A DNA stretch of 34,864 bases from Pseudomonadota bacterium. Lineage in GTDB: Bacteria > Pseudomonadota > Gammaproteobacteria > Burkholderiales > Burkholderiaceae. Where the stretch lies: contig JAKORH010000034.1 of NCBI GenBank assembly GCA_029777935.1, positions 1-34,864 of the forward strand, given 5' to 3'. How positions within the stretch are numbered: the stretch's first letter is position 1; each line of letters opens with the position of its first letter. The notes under the pieces were generated by a model. It worked only from the letters and a program-made list of their open reading frames with translations. It made no database searches and had not been told where the DNA came from. Both the position numbers and the translations under genes were made by a program. This document shows, piece by piece, positions 8,472-16,545 of the stretch.

Positions 8472-9407
8472 ATGGCGACACTGATCTGCGGCTCGATCGC
8501 GTACGACTCGATCATGGTCTTCGAAGGCCGCTTCAAGGACCACATCCTTCCCGAACAGGTGCACATCCTGAACGTCGCGTTCCTGGTGCCGCGGATGCGT
8601 CGCGAGTTCGGCGGCTGCGCCGGCAATATCGCCTATAGCCTGAAGATGCTGGGCGGATCTCCGCTGCCGATGGCAACCGTCGGCGACGACGCGCAGCCGT
8701 ATCTCGATCGGCTCGACGCGCTCGACATCGAGCGCCGGCACGTCCGCCGTGTGCCCGGCACCTACACCGCGCAGGCATTCATCACCACCGATCTGGACGA
8801 CAACCAGATCACGGCGTTTCATCCCGGAGCGATGACGCATGCGCATCTGAACGCGGTGCCCGCGGGCGACGCCGTCCGGCTCGGCATCGTCGCCCCGGAC
8901 GGGCGGGATGGCATGCTGCAGCACGCGCAGCAGTTCGCCGATCGCGGCGTGCCGTTCGTGTTCGATCCCGGCCAGGGTATGCCGATGTTCGACGGCGACG
9001 AGCTGCTGCGCTTCATCGCGCGCGCGCACTACGTCGCGGTCAACGACTACGAGGCGCGACTGCTGGTCGAGAAGACCCGGCTCGGCCTGGACGCGCTCGC
9101 GCGCAAGGTCAAGGCGTTGATCGTCACGCGCGGCGGCAAGGGATCGGAGATCCATGCCGATGGTCAGGTGCTCGAGATCCCGACGGCACCGGTGCGATCG
9201 ATCACCGATCCGACCGGCTGCGGCGATGCGTATCGCGCCGGACTGCTGTATGGCATCGAGCACGGCCTGGACTGGCCCACGACCGGTCGGCTGGCGGCGG
9301 TGATGGGCGCGCTGAAGATCGAACACGGCGGCGCCCAGAACCACAGCGGGGACCGCGCGCTGATCGCCGAGCGCTTCGCGCAGGCGTTCGGCTATCGGCC
9401 TTGGTAA
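8472..9407 (+). CDS. PfkB-family carbohydrate/nucleoside kinase
   Basis: A 311-residue ribokinase-like kinase. It has the N-terminal substrate region (ICGSIAYDSIMVFEGRF), the GG motif in FGGCAGNIAYSL (about residues 46-57), and the C-terminal signature DPTGCGDAYRAG with the catalytic base Asp252. Similar proteins are often annotated as adenosine kinase-like in betaproteobacteria, but the sequence does not prove the sugar or nucleoside used. It follows the DUF3426 gene by six bases, so it is probably in the same transcript. The ATG has no better upstream alternative. Confidence 0.85.
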   Translation: MATLICGSIAYDSIMVFEGRFKDHILPEQVHILNVAFLVPRMRREFGGCAGNIAYSLKMLGGSPLPMATVGDDAQPYLDRLDALDIERRHVRRVPGTYTAQAFITTDLDDNQITAFHPGAMTHAHLNAVPAGDAVRLGIVAPDGRDGMLQHAQQFADRGVPFVFDPGQGMPMFDGDELLRFIARAHYVAVNDYEARLLVEKTRLGLDALARKVKALIVTRGGKGSEIHADGQVLEIPTAPVRSITDPTGCGDAYRAGLLYGIEHGLDWPTTGRLAAVMGALKIEHGGAQNHSGDRALIAERFAQAFGYRPW

Positions 9408-9463
9408 TCCGAACGCATCGGCGGAGCGTCACAAGCGGACACGCTTGCGCGAGACGCGCTCGC

Positions 9464-9469
9464 TACACT
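9464..9469 (+). promoter_or_regulatory. possible -10 element for the lipoprotein gene
   Basis: TACACT lies 61 bases before the lipoprotein ATG, inside the 123-base gap after the PfkB-family gene. A matching -35 at the right distance is not clear, so this is a weak call. Confidence 0.2.
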
Positions 9470-9530
9470 GGATGAACGGCGGCCGCCGTGCGCGGTCGAA
9501 GCACGGATCGATTCGGATTTGGAGGAATGG

Positions 9531-10007
9531 ATGCTTGCAGGAACAGGCAGGATGCGACTGGCGCTCGGGCTCGCCGCGCTGGCGATCGTGGCGCTCTCGG
9601 GCTGCGCGACTCAGCAACGCTCGGCCAGCGTCTACCGCGCCGGGGAAACGCAGCGTGAGCAGACGGTGCGGATGGGCACGGTCGAGAGCGTGCGCGAAGT
9701 GACGATCGACCGCGGACAGACCGGTGTGGGTACCGGGGCGGGCGCCGTCATCGGCGGCGTCGCCGGCAGCAGCGTCGGCCACAACCGCGGCTCGGTGATC
9801 GGCGCGGTCGCGGGCGCCGTGGCCGGCGGCATCGTCGGCCAGGCAGTCGAGAATCAGACGTCGAAGGTTCCGGGCGTCGAGATCACGGTCCGTCTCGACA
9901 ACGGCGATCTGCGCGCGATCGTCCAGGAAGCCGACGGCCAGCAGTTCCGCCCGGGTGATCGCGTGCGCCTGCTCAGCGAAGGCGGCGTGACGCGCGTGAC
10001 GCGTTGA
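9531..10007 (+). CDS. glycine-zipper outer-membrane lipoprotein, SlyB/Pcp-like
   Basis: A 158-residue lipoprotein. ATG 9531 is preceded by an exact GGAGGA ribosome-binding site at 9521-9526, which decides the start. The signal peptide has a basic start, a hydrophobic core and the lipobox LSGC with Cys25 as the lipidated residue. Residues 65-105 form a 2TM glycine zipper (GTGAGAVIGGVAGSSVGHNRGS, then GAVAGAVAGGIVGQAVE), typical of the SlyB/Pcp envelope lipoproteins. The C-terminal part is a small beta-rich domain ending in GDRVRLLSEGGVTRVTR. These proteins are linked to envelope integrity. It is convergent with yggT and apparently has its own promoter. Confidence 0.88.
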   Translation: MLAGTGRMRLALGLAALAIVALSGCATQQRSASVYRAGETQREQTVRMGTVESVREVTIDRGQTGVGTGAGAVIGGVAGSSVGHNRGSVIGAVAGAVAGGIVGQAVENQTSKVPGVEITVRLDNGDLRAIVQEADGQQFRPGDRVRLLSEGGVTRVTR

Positions 10008-10046
10008 CGCGGAAGGGTAATCGTCAGGCCGCCCGGTTTCCCGTCG

Positions 10047-10595
10047 TCACATCCCGGCGCGCGCGAACACCAGCAACAGGACGTTGACGATAACGATCAA
10101 CAGCACCGGCGACAGGTCGACCCCGCCCACGGCGGGAATGATCCGCTGGAACGGCGCGAGGAACGGCCGCACCAGCATTGCCATCGCCGGCGCGACCGGC
10201 GCATAGGGATTCACCCAGCTCAGGATCACGTGGAAGATCGTCAGCCACATCACGAGGTACAGCGCCCAGCGCAGCAACTGCGCGAGTGACAGCACTAGCA
10301 CCTTGAGCAGCGGCCACTCCGACGGGGCGGCGCCGATCAGCAGGAAGATCAGCACCAACTGCAGCACGGCGACCACATAGGCACCAAGCAGGGAAGCCGA
10401 ATCGATGCGTGCGACCGCCGGCACGACCCGGCGCAGCGGCATCACCATCCAGTCGGTCAACGCGAGCACGAACTGGGCGAGCGGGTTGCGCGCCGGCATG
10501 CCGAGCCAACTCATGTACGCGCGCAGCAGCAGCGTGACGCCGAGCAGGGCCGCGGCCGTCTCGATCAGCATTCGCGCGATATCAATGAAAAGCAT
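10047..10595 (-). CDS. YggT-family integral membrane protein
   Basis: A 182-residue protein made of two YGGT repeats, each with membrane helices around a conserved segment. The first repeat contains RAYMSWLGMPARNPLAQFVLALTDWMVMPLRRVVP and the second ILSWVNPYAPVAPAMAMLVRPFLAPFQRIIP. Four hydrophobic segments are visible. The family is linked to osmotic stress and to cell division or envelope functions in various bacteria, but the biochemical role is unsettled. It lies downstream of the histone-like gene but beyond that gene's terminator, so it needs its own promoter, and a candidate is present. Confidence 0.88.
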   Translation of the reverse strand: MLFIDIARMLIETAAALLGVTLLLRAYMSWLGMPARNPLAQFVLALTDWMVMPLRRVVPAVARIDSASLLGAYVVAVLQLVLIFLLIGAAPSEWPLLKVLVLSLAQLLRWALYLVMWLTIFHVILSWVNPYAPVAPAMAMLVRPFLAPFQRIIPAVGGVDLSPVLLIVIVNVLLLVFARAGM

Positions 10596-10625
10596 TTGTC
10601 GGCCCGCTACGGCTTGGAGCGGCCG

Positions 10626-10631
10626 ATTTTA
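10626..10631 (-). promoter_or_regulatory. putative -10 element for yggT
   Basis: Read on the minus strand this is TAAAAT followed by CGG, 30 bases before the yggT ATG. It lies just downstream of the histone terminator, where a new promoter would be expected. The -35 region is poor. Confidence 0.35.
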
Positions 10632-10658
10632 GCCAGCCGGCGCGGATCGCCCCAGAAG

Positions 10659-10687
10659 AAAAAAGGGCGCTGAGAGTCTCAGCGCCC
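10659..10687 (-). terminator. rho-independent terminator of the H1-like gene
   Basis: GGGCGCTGAGA and TCTCAGCGCCC pair as an 11-base perfect inverted repeat (10665-10687) around a single base, in practice a shorter stem with a small loop. On the minus strand it is followed at once by six T residues. It lies 19 bases after the stop of the histone-like gene. Confidence 0.85.
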
Positions 10688-10705
10688 GAGCTTGCGAACG
10701 AAGCG

Positions 10706-11065
10706 TTATGGCCGGCTGCCCGTTGGGAAGGGCCATGCCGCTGCGGGGTTGAGCGCGGTCTTTGCGCCCGGAGCCGCTGCGGTCGACGGCGTCGCTGCCG
10801 CCGGAGCCGGGGCTGCTGCAGGTTGAGCCTTGGGTGCAGCAGCTTTCTTTGGAGCCGGCTTCCTGGCCGCCTTCTTCTTGGCAGCCTTTTTCGCAGGTTT
10901 CTTCTTAGCTACTTTTTTTTTTGCCGCTTTCTTAGCGGCCTTCTTTGCAGTCTTCTTTTTCGCCGCTTTCTTGGCAGTCTTCTTCTTCGCCGTCTTTTTC
11001 TTGGCGGTTTTCTTCTTGGCGGCTTTCTTCGCGGTTTTCTTCGCAGCTTTCTTGGCAGTGGCCAT
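10706..11065 (-). CDS. histone H1-like Lys/Ala-rich DNA-binding protein
   Basis: A 119-residue, very basic protein. The first 75 residues are nearly all Lys and Ala, arranged as repeated KKTAKK and AAKK units like the C-terminal tail of eukaryotic histone H1. The rest is an Ala/Pro linker ending in AAWPFPTGSRP. Such proteins (AlgP/H1-like, HctB-like) bind DNA without sequence specificity and are thought to help compact the nucleoid. An AGGAG ribosome-binding site precedes the ATG. The repeated AAG/GCC codons make the gene internally repetitive, so its length may vary between strains. It has its own terminator and is separated from nrdB by 567 gene-free bases. Confidence 0.85.
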   Translation of the reverse strand: MATAKKAAKKTAKKAAKKKTAKKKTAKKKTAKKAAKKKTAKKAAKKAAKKKVAKKKPAKKAAKKKAARKPAPKKAAAPKAQPAAAPAPAAATPSTAAAPGAKTALNPAAAWPFPTGSRP

Positions 11066-11632
11066 TTGATGCTCCTATGTCAGACAGAGGTTGAGGATGA
11101 AACCCGCGCGGTCGAATGGACCGTTCGGGCTATTCATCGGCGCACGCAGATGCTCTGTCGCCGCGACGACCCCAGAAGTGCGTTTGAGGCGCAGATCCGA
11201 GCAAAGCGCGGAACGGGCAGCGCACTGACCGCTGACGCTGATGAATCCGGTGCCACCTGCTCCGGCGCTGCGGCGGCGGAGCGGGCGAAATGCGAAGAAG
11301 CCGCGTGCAAGGGCGGCAAAAGAAGACGCCGGCACAAAGCCGGCGTCGGTGGAATGCGGGAGCGGAAACTGCTGGCGGCTTCCCCCGGATTTTCGAGAGG
11401 GAGCGAGTCCACAAGACCGTTTCGTCCTGCTGTCGACTCGTCTGCCGTGTCTGACGATGAACCTTGAACTGTGACTGTCGGTGTTCAATTCAGCGATCGA
11501 TCGTGTTTGTTGGAAGCACTGATCGAGCAACCAAACTGAGGTTGCTTTCTACTCTCAAACAATTTGCCACGCAAGAAATTTTTCGCATGACGCGCATCGT
11601 GTTGTGTGTTGCGCGCGAATTCTTCCCGCGCA
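11066..11632. other. 567-base gene-free region between the H1-like gene and nrdB
   Basis: No convincing protein is encoded here; the open frames have Ser/Arg-rich, frame-shadow compositions. The part from 11460 to 11620 is visibly more AT-rich than its neighbours. The region contains one good minus-strand terminator (11318-11347). It also has a small GCAACC/GGTTGC hairpin near 11528-11546 and a weak minus-strand promoter-like pair, TTGCGT-17-TAGAAA, within about 11540-11575. I could not find a strong promoter for the H1-like gene between 11066 and 11317. Confidence 0.5.
11318..11347 (-). terminator. rho-independent terminator upstream of the H1-like gene
   Basis: A nine-base perfect stem, GACGCCGGC/GCCGGCGTC with a five-base loop (11325-11347), is followed on the minus strand by TTCTTTT. 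It could end the nrdAB transcript about 290 bases after the nrdB stop, or end a short independent RNA made from the region just upstream. Confidence 0.7.
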
Positions 11633-12739
11633 TCACTCCCACGACAGCGCGCCGCCCGATTGATATTCGATGACGCGCGTCTCGAAGAAGTTGCGTTCCT
11701 TCTTCAGATCGATCATCTCGCTCATCCATGGGAACGGGTTGTCCTCGGCCGGGAACAACGCGTCGATGCCGATCTGCTGCGCGCGCCGGTTGGCGATGTA
11801 GCGCAGGTAACCCTTGAACATCGGCGCGTTCAATCCGAGCACGCCGCGCGGCATCGTGTCCTCCGCGTACGCGTACTCGAGGTCGACCGCCCGCCGGAAC
11901 AGCGCCCGCGCCTCGTCGCGGAACTGCGGCGTCCAGAGCTGCGGATCTTCCAGCTTGATCTGGTTGATGAGATCGATGCCGAAATTGCAGTGCATCGATT
12001 CATCCCTGAGGATGTACTGGTACTGCTCGGCCGCACCGGTCATCTTGTTCTGCCGGCCCAGCGCCAGGATCTGCGCGAAGCCGACGTAGAAGAACAGCCC
12101 CTCCATCAGGCAGGCGAACACGATCAGCGATTTCAGCAGCTTCTGGTCGGCTTCGATCGTTCCGGTGCGGAAATCCGCGTCGGTCAGCGTGTCGATGAAC
12201 GGGATCAGGAACGCGTCCTTGGCGCGGATCGATTCGATCTCGTGGTAGGCGTTGAAGATTTCGCCCTCGTCCAATCCCAGCGATTCGACGATGTACTGGT
12301 AGGCGTGGGTGTGGATCGCTTCCTCGAACGCCTGCCGCAGCAGGAACTGCCTGCACTCGGGCGCGGTGATGTGGCGGTAGGTGCCCAGCACGATGTTGTT
12401 GGCAGCGAGCGAATCGGCGGTAACGAAGAAGCCCAGGTTGCGCCTGACGATCCGGCGCTCGTCCTCGGTCAGGCCGTTCGGGTCCTTCCAGAGCGCGATG
12501 TCGCGCGACATGTTCACTTCCTGGGGCATCCAGTGATTGGCGCAGGCAGCGAGGTACTTCTCCCACGCCCACTTGTACTTGAACGGCACCAGCTGGTTGA
12601 CGTCGGTGGCGCCGTTGATGATCCGCTTGTCGGCGACGTTGACACGGCGCAAGTCAGGCGCCTGCCCACGCTTCGCGGCGGCCGGCACCGCCGGCTGCAG
12701 CCGCCGGTTCGTCTCGCGCTCATCATCCCAGGTCAGCAT
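11633..12739 (-). CDS. nrdB: class Ia ribonucleotide reductase, beta subunit
   Basis: A 368-residue radical-generating subunit of aerobic ribonucleoside-diphosphate reductase. The di-iron ligands can be placed as Asp109, Glu140, His143, Glu213, Glu247 and His250, and the radical tyrosine as Tyr147 ([10 protein letters not shown]). The presence of this tyrosine argues for a class Ia-type Tyr radical. The C-terminal tail ([13 protein letters not shown]) would dock on NrdA. The ATG follows a GGAAGAGGC ribosome-binding sequence, 19 bases after the nrdA stop, so the two are co-transcribed. Confidence 0.95.
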   Translation of the reverse strand: MLTWDDERETNRRLQPAVPAAAKRGQAPDLRRVNVADKRIINGATDVNQLVPFKYKWAWEKYLAACANHWMPQEVNMSRDIALWKDPNGLTEDERRIVRRNLGFFVTADSLAANNIVLGTYRHITAPECRQFLLRQAFEEAIHTHAYQYIVESLGLDEGEIFNAYHEIESIRAKDAFLIPFIDTLTDADFRTGTIEADQKLLKSLIVFACLMEGLFFYVGFAQILALGRQNKMTGAAEQYQYILRDESMHCNFGIDLINQIKLEDPQLWTPQFRDEARALFRRAVDLEYAYAEDTMPRGVLGLNAPMFKGYLRYIANRRAQQIGIDALFPAEDNPFPWMSEMIDLKKERNFFETRVIEYQSGGALSWE

Positions 12740-12758
12740 GTCGGTGCCTCTTCCAACG

Positions 12759-15677
12759 TCATTGGCAGGCTTCGCACTCGGCGAATCCGGGATCGCCGGG
12801 CTTCAGCATGCAAACCGCGCCGTCGGCGGTCACCACCCCCAATCCGCCGTCGGACGGCACTGCATTCAGCTGCCCGGCGCGCGTGGTCGTGGACTTCTCC
12901 GCGTGCGTGGCGCCGACAGTGCGCAGGTAGTAGGTGGTCTTCAGCCCGCGCTGCCACGCCAGCCTGTAGGTCTCGTCGAGCTTCCTGCCGGAGGCACCCG
13001 CCATATAGATATTGAGGGACTGCGCCTGGTCGATCCATTTCTGCCGGCGCGCCGCGCACTCGATCAGCCACACGGGGTCGATCTCGAACGCGGTGGCGTA
13101 GAGCTGCCGCAGCTCCGCCGGGATGCGGTCGATCTTCGCCAGGCTGCCGTCGAAGTACTTCAGGTCCGCGACCATCACCTCGTCCCACAGCCCGAGCGCC
13201 TTGAGATCCCGCACCAGGTGCTCGTTGACGACGGTGAACTCGCCCGACAGGTTCGACTTGACGAAGAGGTTCTGGAAGGTCGGTTCGATGCAGGCGTCCA
13301 CGCCGATGATGTTGGAGATCGTCGCCGTCGGCGCGATCGCCACGCAGTTCGAATTGCGCATCCCGTGCTGCCGGATCCGCGCCCGCAGCGCGTCCCAGTC
13401 CAACCTGGCAGAGGTGTCGACCTCGACCTGGCCGCCGCGCTGCTCGGCCAGCAGCGCGAGCGTGTCCTGCGGCAGGATGCCGCGGTCCCACAGGGAGCCG
13501 GCGTACGACGAGTAGCGGCCGCGCTCCGCCGCCAGCTCGGTCGATGCCCAGTATGCGTAGTAGCAGACCGCTTCCATGCTGCGGTCGGCGAACTCGACCG
13601 CGGCCGGCGACGCGTACGGCGTGCGCATCAGGTGCAGGCAGTCCTGGAAGCCCATGACCCCGAGCCCGACCGGGCGATGGCGAACGTTGGAGTTGCGCGC
13701 CTTCGGTACCGCGTAGTAGTTGATGTCGATCACGTTGTCGAGCATCCGCATCGCGGTGGCGATCGTGGCCTTCAGCTTCGCGTGATCGAGCGCGTGGCCG
13801 CCGGTGCGGTCAGGCGCCATGTGCGCCGGCAGGTTGACCGATCCGAGGTTGCATACGGCGATCTCGGTGTCGGACGTGTTCAGCGTGATCTCGGTGCACA
13901 GATTCGAGCTGTGGATCCGGCCTGCGTGCTGCTGCGGGCTGCGCAGGTTGCATGCATCCTTGAAGGTGATCCACGGATGCCCGGTTTCGAACAGCATCGA
14001 CAGCATCTTGCGCCACAGCTGCTGCGCCGGGACCTTCTTGTGGAGCTTCAGCTCGCCGCGTGCGGCCTTGTCCTCGTAGCGCAGGTAAGCCTCCTCGAAC
14101 GCGCGGCCGCACTTGTCATGCAGGTCCGGACAGTCGCTGGGCGAGAACAGCGTCCACTGTCCCTTGCTCGCATCCTGCGGATGCTCGGCGCCCTCCATCA
14201 CGCGCTTCATGAACAGGTCCGGAATCCAGTTCGCGGTGTTCATGTCGTGCGTGCGGCGGCGGTCGTCGCCGGTGTTCTTGCGCAGCTCCAGGAATTCCTC
14301 GATGTCGAGGTGCCAGGTCTCCAGGTAGCAGCACACCGCGCCCTTGCGCTTGCCGCCCTGGTTGACCGCCACCGCCGTGTCGTTGACGACCTTCAGGAAC
14401 GGCACCACGCCCTGGCTCTTGCCGTTGGTGCCCTTGATGTGGCTGCCGAGCGCGCGCACCGGCGTCCAGTCGTTGCCCAGCCCGCCGGCGTACTTGGCGA
14501 GCAGCGCGTTGTCCTTGATGGCCTCGTAGATCGAGTCCAGGTCGTCGCTGACGGTCGACAGGTAACAGGACGAGAGCTGCGAGTGGCGCGTGCCGCTGTT
14601 GAACAGCGTCGGCGTCGAGCTGATGAAGTCGAACTTCGACAGCACCTCGTAGAACTCGACCGCGCGCGCCTCGCGGTCGACCTCGTTCAGGGCGAGCCCC
14701 ATCGCCACCCGCATGAAGAAGATCTGCGGCAGCTCGAAGCGGCGCCCCTCATGGTGCAGGAAGTAGCGGTCGTACAGCGTCTGCAGACCGAGGTAGTTGA
14801 ACTGCAGGTCGCGTTCGGGGACCAGCGCGCGCGCCAGCAGCTTCAGGTCAAACAGGGCGAGCTTCTCGTCCAGCAGCTCGGCCTCGATGCCGTACTTGAC
14901 GAACTTCGGAAGGTACTCGGCGTAGCGCAGCGTCATCTGCGCCTGCGTGACCTCCTCGCCCAGCACCTCGCGCCGGATCGTGTGCAGCAGCAGCCGCGCG
15001 GTGACACGGGAATAGGCAGGGTCCTTCTCGATCAGGGAGCGCGCCGCCAGGATCGCCGATCTGTAGACCTCATCCAGCGGCACGCCGTCGTACAGGTTCC
15101 TGACCGTTTCGGCCAGGATCGCATCGGCCGAGACGTAGTCGCTCAGTCCCACGCACGCCGACTCGATCAGCGCGCGGATCCGCGGCAGGTCGACCGGTAC
15201 GCGCCGGCCGTTCTCCACCATCGAAAGCTGCGGGGCGGCAGGCGTGTGCTCCCTGGCCTTGGCAGCGCGCTCCTGCGTGCGGCGTTCGCGGTACAGCACG
15301 TACGCACGCGCGACATCGTGCTCGCCGGCACGCATCAGCGACAGTTCGACCTGGTCCTGCACGTCCTCGATATGGAACGTGCCGCCGGCCGGCTGCCGTC
15401 GCAGCAGCGCCGCCACCACGCTGGCGGTAAGCCTTTCGACCTGCTCGCGGATCGCCGCCGACGCCGCGCCCTGCCCGCCACGCACCGCGAGGAATGCCTT
15501 GGTCATCGCCACCGCGATCTTGGACGGCTCGAAAGCGACCACCGCGCCGTTGCGGCGGATGATCCTGTAGTCGGCAAACGAGGTCGCCACCACATTGCCG
15601 GCCGCGATTCCCGGTGCCGCGGGATGCAGGCCGGCCGGATGCGTGGCAAGGGTCGCACTCGTTTCCTGAAACTGCAT
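12759..15677 (-). CDS. nrdA: class Ia ribonucleotide reductase, alpha subunit
   Basis: The catalytic subunit, which reduces ribonucleoside diphosphates to deoxyribonucleotides. ATG 15677 has a GGAGGC ribosome-binding site five bases upstream and gives 972 residues; an ATG at 15752 would reach further into the leader. A complete ATP-cone lies at about residues 37-133. A second, weaker cone-like segment ([21 protein letters not shown]..., about 153-231) follows, as in Pseudomonas aeruginosa NrdA. The catalytic core includes [16 protein letters not shown] and KTTYYLRT. The C-terminal shuttle cysteines are CEAC at 968 and 971. Two NrdR boxes sit upstream. Confidence 0.95.
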   Translation of the reverse strand: MQFQETSATLATHPAGLHPAAPGIAAGNVVATSFADYRIIRRNGAVVAFEPSKIAVAMTKAFLAVRGGQGAASAAIREQVERLTASVVAALLRRQPAGGTFHIEDVQDQVELSLMRAGEHDVARAYVLYRERRTQERAAKAREHTPAAPQLSMVENGRRVPVDLPRIRALIESACVGLSDYVSADAILAETVRNLYDGVPLDEVYRSAILAARSLIEKDPAYSRVTARLLLHTIRREVLGEEVTQAQMTLRYAEYLPKFVKYGIEAELLDEKLALFDLKLLARALVPERDLQFNYLGLQTLYDRYFLHHEGRRFELPQIFFMRVAMGLALNEVDREARAVEFYEVLSKFDFISSTPTLFNSGTRHSQLSSCYLSTVSDDLDSIYEAIKDNALLAKYAGGLGNDWTPVRALGSHIKGTNGKSQGVVPFLKVVNDTAVAVNQGGKRKGAVCCYLETWHLDIEEFLELRKNTGDDRRRTHDMNTANWIPDLFMKRVMEGAEHPQDASKGQWTLFSPSDCPDLHDKCGRAFEEAYLRYEDKAARGELKLHKKVPAQQLWRKMLSMLFETGHPWITFKDACNLRSPQQHAGRIHSSNLCTEITLNTSDTEIAVCNLGSVNLPAHMAPDRTGGHALDHAKLKATIATAMRMLDNVIDINYYAVPKARNSNVRHRPVGLGVMGFQDCLHLMRTPYASPAAVEFADRSMEAVCYYAYWASTELAAERGRYSSYAGSLWDRGILPQDTLALLAEQRGGQVEVDTSARLDWDALRARIRQHGMRNSNCVAIAPTATISNIIGVDACIEPTFQNLFVKSNLSGEFTVVNEHLVRDLKALGLWDEVMVADLKYFDGSLAKIDRIPAELRQLYATAFEIDPVWLIECAARRQKWIDQAQSLNIYMAGASGRKLDETYRLAWQRGLKTTYYLRTVGATHAEKSTTTRAGQLNAVPSDGGLGVVTADGAVCMLKPGDPGFAECEACQ

Positions 15678-15817
15678 GCTGCCTCCGGCTTCCTGATCGA
15701 GATCAGCTGCGGCACCCGTCGTCGCGGAGCCTTGGCCACAATCTGTCGGCACTTGCGTCTGGCCGGCCCGCCGCAGCCCGCGAGCGGCGAGCCTTGCTGC
15801 CGCTGGCTCGGCGCCGA

Positions 15818-15833
15818 CCGCAATATATTGTGG
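15818..15833. promoter_or_regulatory. NrdR box, gene-proximal
   Basis: CCGCAATATATTGTGG is a near-palindrome matching the NrdR box consensus (acaCwATATAwWGtgt). Its centre is 31 bases from that of the second box, about three helical turns, the usual spacing for cooperative NrdR repression of ribonucleotide reductase genes. The AT-rich core could also form the -10 of the nrdA promoter (minus strand). Confidence 0.85.
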
Positions 15834-15848
15834 TCAACCGACTGGCTT

Positions 15849-15864
15849 GCACAATAAATTGTGC
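15849..15864. promoter_or_regulatory. NrdR box, gene-distal
   Basis: GCACAATAAATTGTGC is an almost perfect palindrome and the second member of the NrdR pair. On the minus strand TTGTGC from this box could serve as the -35, spaced about 18 bases from CAATAT in the other box, so repressor binding would block RNA polymerase directly. Confidence 0.85.
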
Positions 15865-15957
15865 CCGCGATCTTAGGCAGAGTCGCGACCAAACGCAAGC
15901 CGGATGATTGCCGCCGCCGCGGGCGCGGCGGGATCCAGGCCGACACCCGCCGGCGGC

Positions 15958-16545
15958 TCAACCGTCTTCAGGCAGCAGCGCCGCCGGCAGCGCGGCATCG
16001 GCCGCGAAGCGCCGCCAGTCGAAGAACGGACCGGGATCGGTCTTGCGTGCGAGCGCGACGTGCTGGTGGCCCCGCACGGCGCGCAGCGGATAGCGGGCGC
16101 GCAGCGCGCGTGCGAGGCGCGCGAGCGCTGCATACTGCGCGGCCTCGAAAGCGACAAAGTCGGTGCCTTCCAGCTCCACGCCGAGCGAGAAGTCGTTGCA
16201 GGCGCGCCGTCCTTCGAATGCGGACGCGCCGGCATGCCACGCGCGCGCCAGGCAGGAGACGAACTGCGTGACTCGGCCGTCGCGCTCGATCAGGAAGTGG
16301 CTCGACACGCGCAGCTCCGTGAGCGTGGCCAGGAACGGGTGCGCCCGCGCATCGATCCGGTTGGCGAACAAGGCCTCGATGGTGCCGCCGCCGAAAACGC
16401 CGGGAGGCAAGCTGATGTTGTGGATCACCAGTAGCTCGATCGCGACATCCGGCGGCCGCGCGTCGAAGTTCGGCGACGGGCAGCGGCGCGCGCCGGCGAG
16501 CCAGCCGTCGTCGTCGACGTCCGGCACGTCGAGCACGCTGTTCAT
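15958..16545 (-). CDS. ampD: 1,6-anhydro-MurNAc-L-alanine amidase
   Basis: A 195-residue cytoplasmic zinc amidase that cleaves the peptide from anhydro-muropeptides during peptidoglycan recycling. The PGRP/amidase-2 fold is clear: IELLVIHNISLPPG with the first zinc His, the AWHAGASAFEGRRACNDFSLGVELEG block with the Trp-His-Ala-Gly motif, and RGHQHVALARKTDPGPFFDW with the last ligands (His, Asp). There is no signal peptide, as expected for AmpD rather than AmiA. Its ATG overlaps the pilR stop by four bases (ATGA), so it is translated from the pilSR message. Its released peptide is the substrate of Mpl, encoded at 1901. Confidence 0.93.
   Translation of the reverse strand: MNSVLDVPDVDDDGWLAGARRCPSPNFDARPPDVAIELLVIHNISLPPGVFGGGTIEALFANRIDARAHPFLATLTELRVSSHFLIERDGRVTQFVSCLARAWHAGASAFEGRRACNDFSLGVELEGTDFVAFEAAQYAALARLARALRARYPLRAVRGHQHVALARKTDPGPFFDWRRFAADAALPAALLPEDG

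Noticed and set aside
10706..11065. Short tandem repeats that might suggest a CRISPR or other repeat array
   Set aside because: The repeats are codon-level Lys/Ala units within an intact reading frame, without spacers.
10830..11069. Phe/Ala-rich 79-codon frame opposite the H1-like gene, resembling a membrane protein
   Set aside because: It is simply the complement of the AAG/GCC repeats; Phe/Leu/Ala richness is forced by the Lys/Ala codons on the other strand.
11075..11530. 151-codon minus-strand frame between nrdB and the H1-like gene
   Set aside because: Composition is frame-shadow-like (Ser, Arg, Cys scattered), there is no ribosome-binding site, and a strong terminator lies within it.
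11526..11555. GCAACC/GGTTGC hairpin followed by TTTCT as a plus-strand terminator
   Set aside because: The stem is only six bases, the T-run is short, and no plus-strand gene precedes it.
12537..15857. 1106-codon open frame on the plus strand opposite nrdA/nrdB
   Set aside because: It is antisense to two clear ribonucleotide reductase genes and its translation is Arg/Val/His-rich with no recognisable domain; long antisense frames are common at this GC content.
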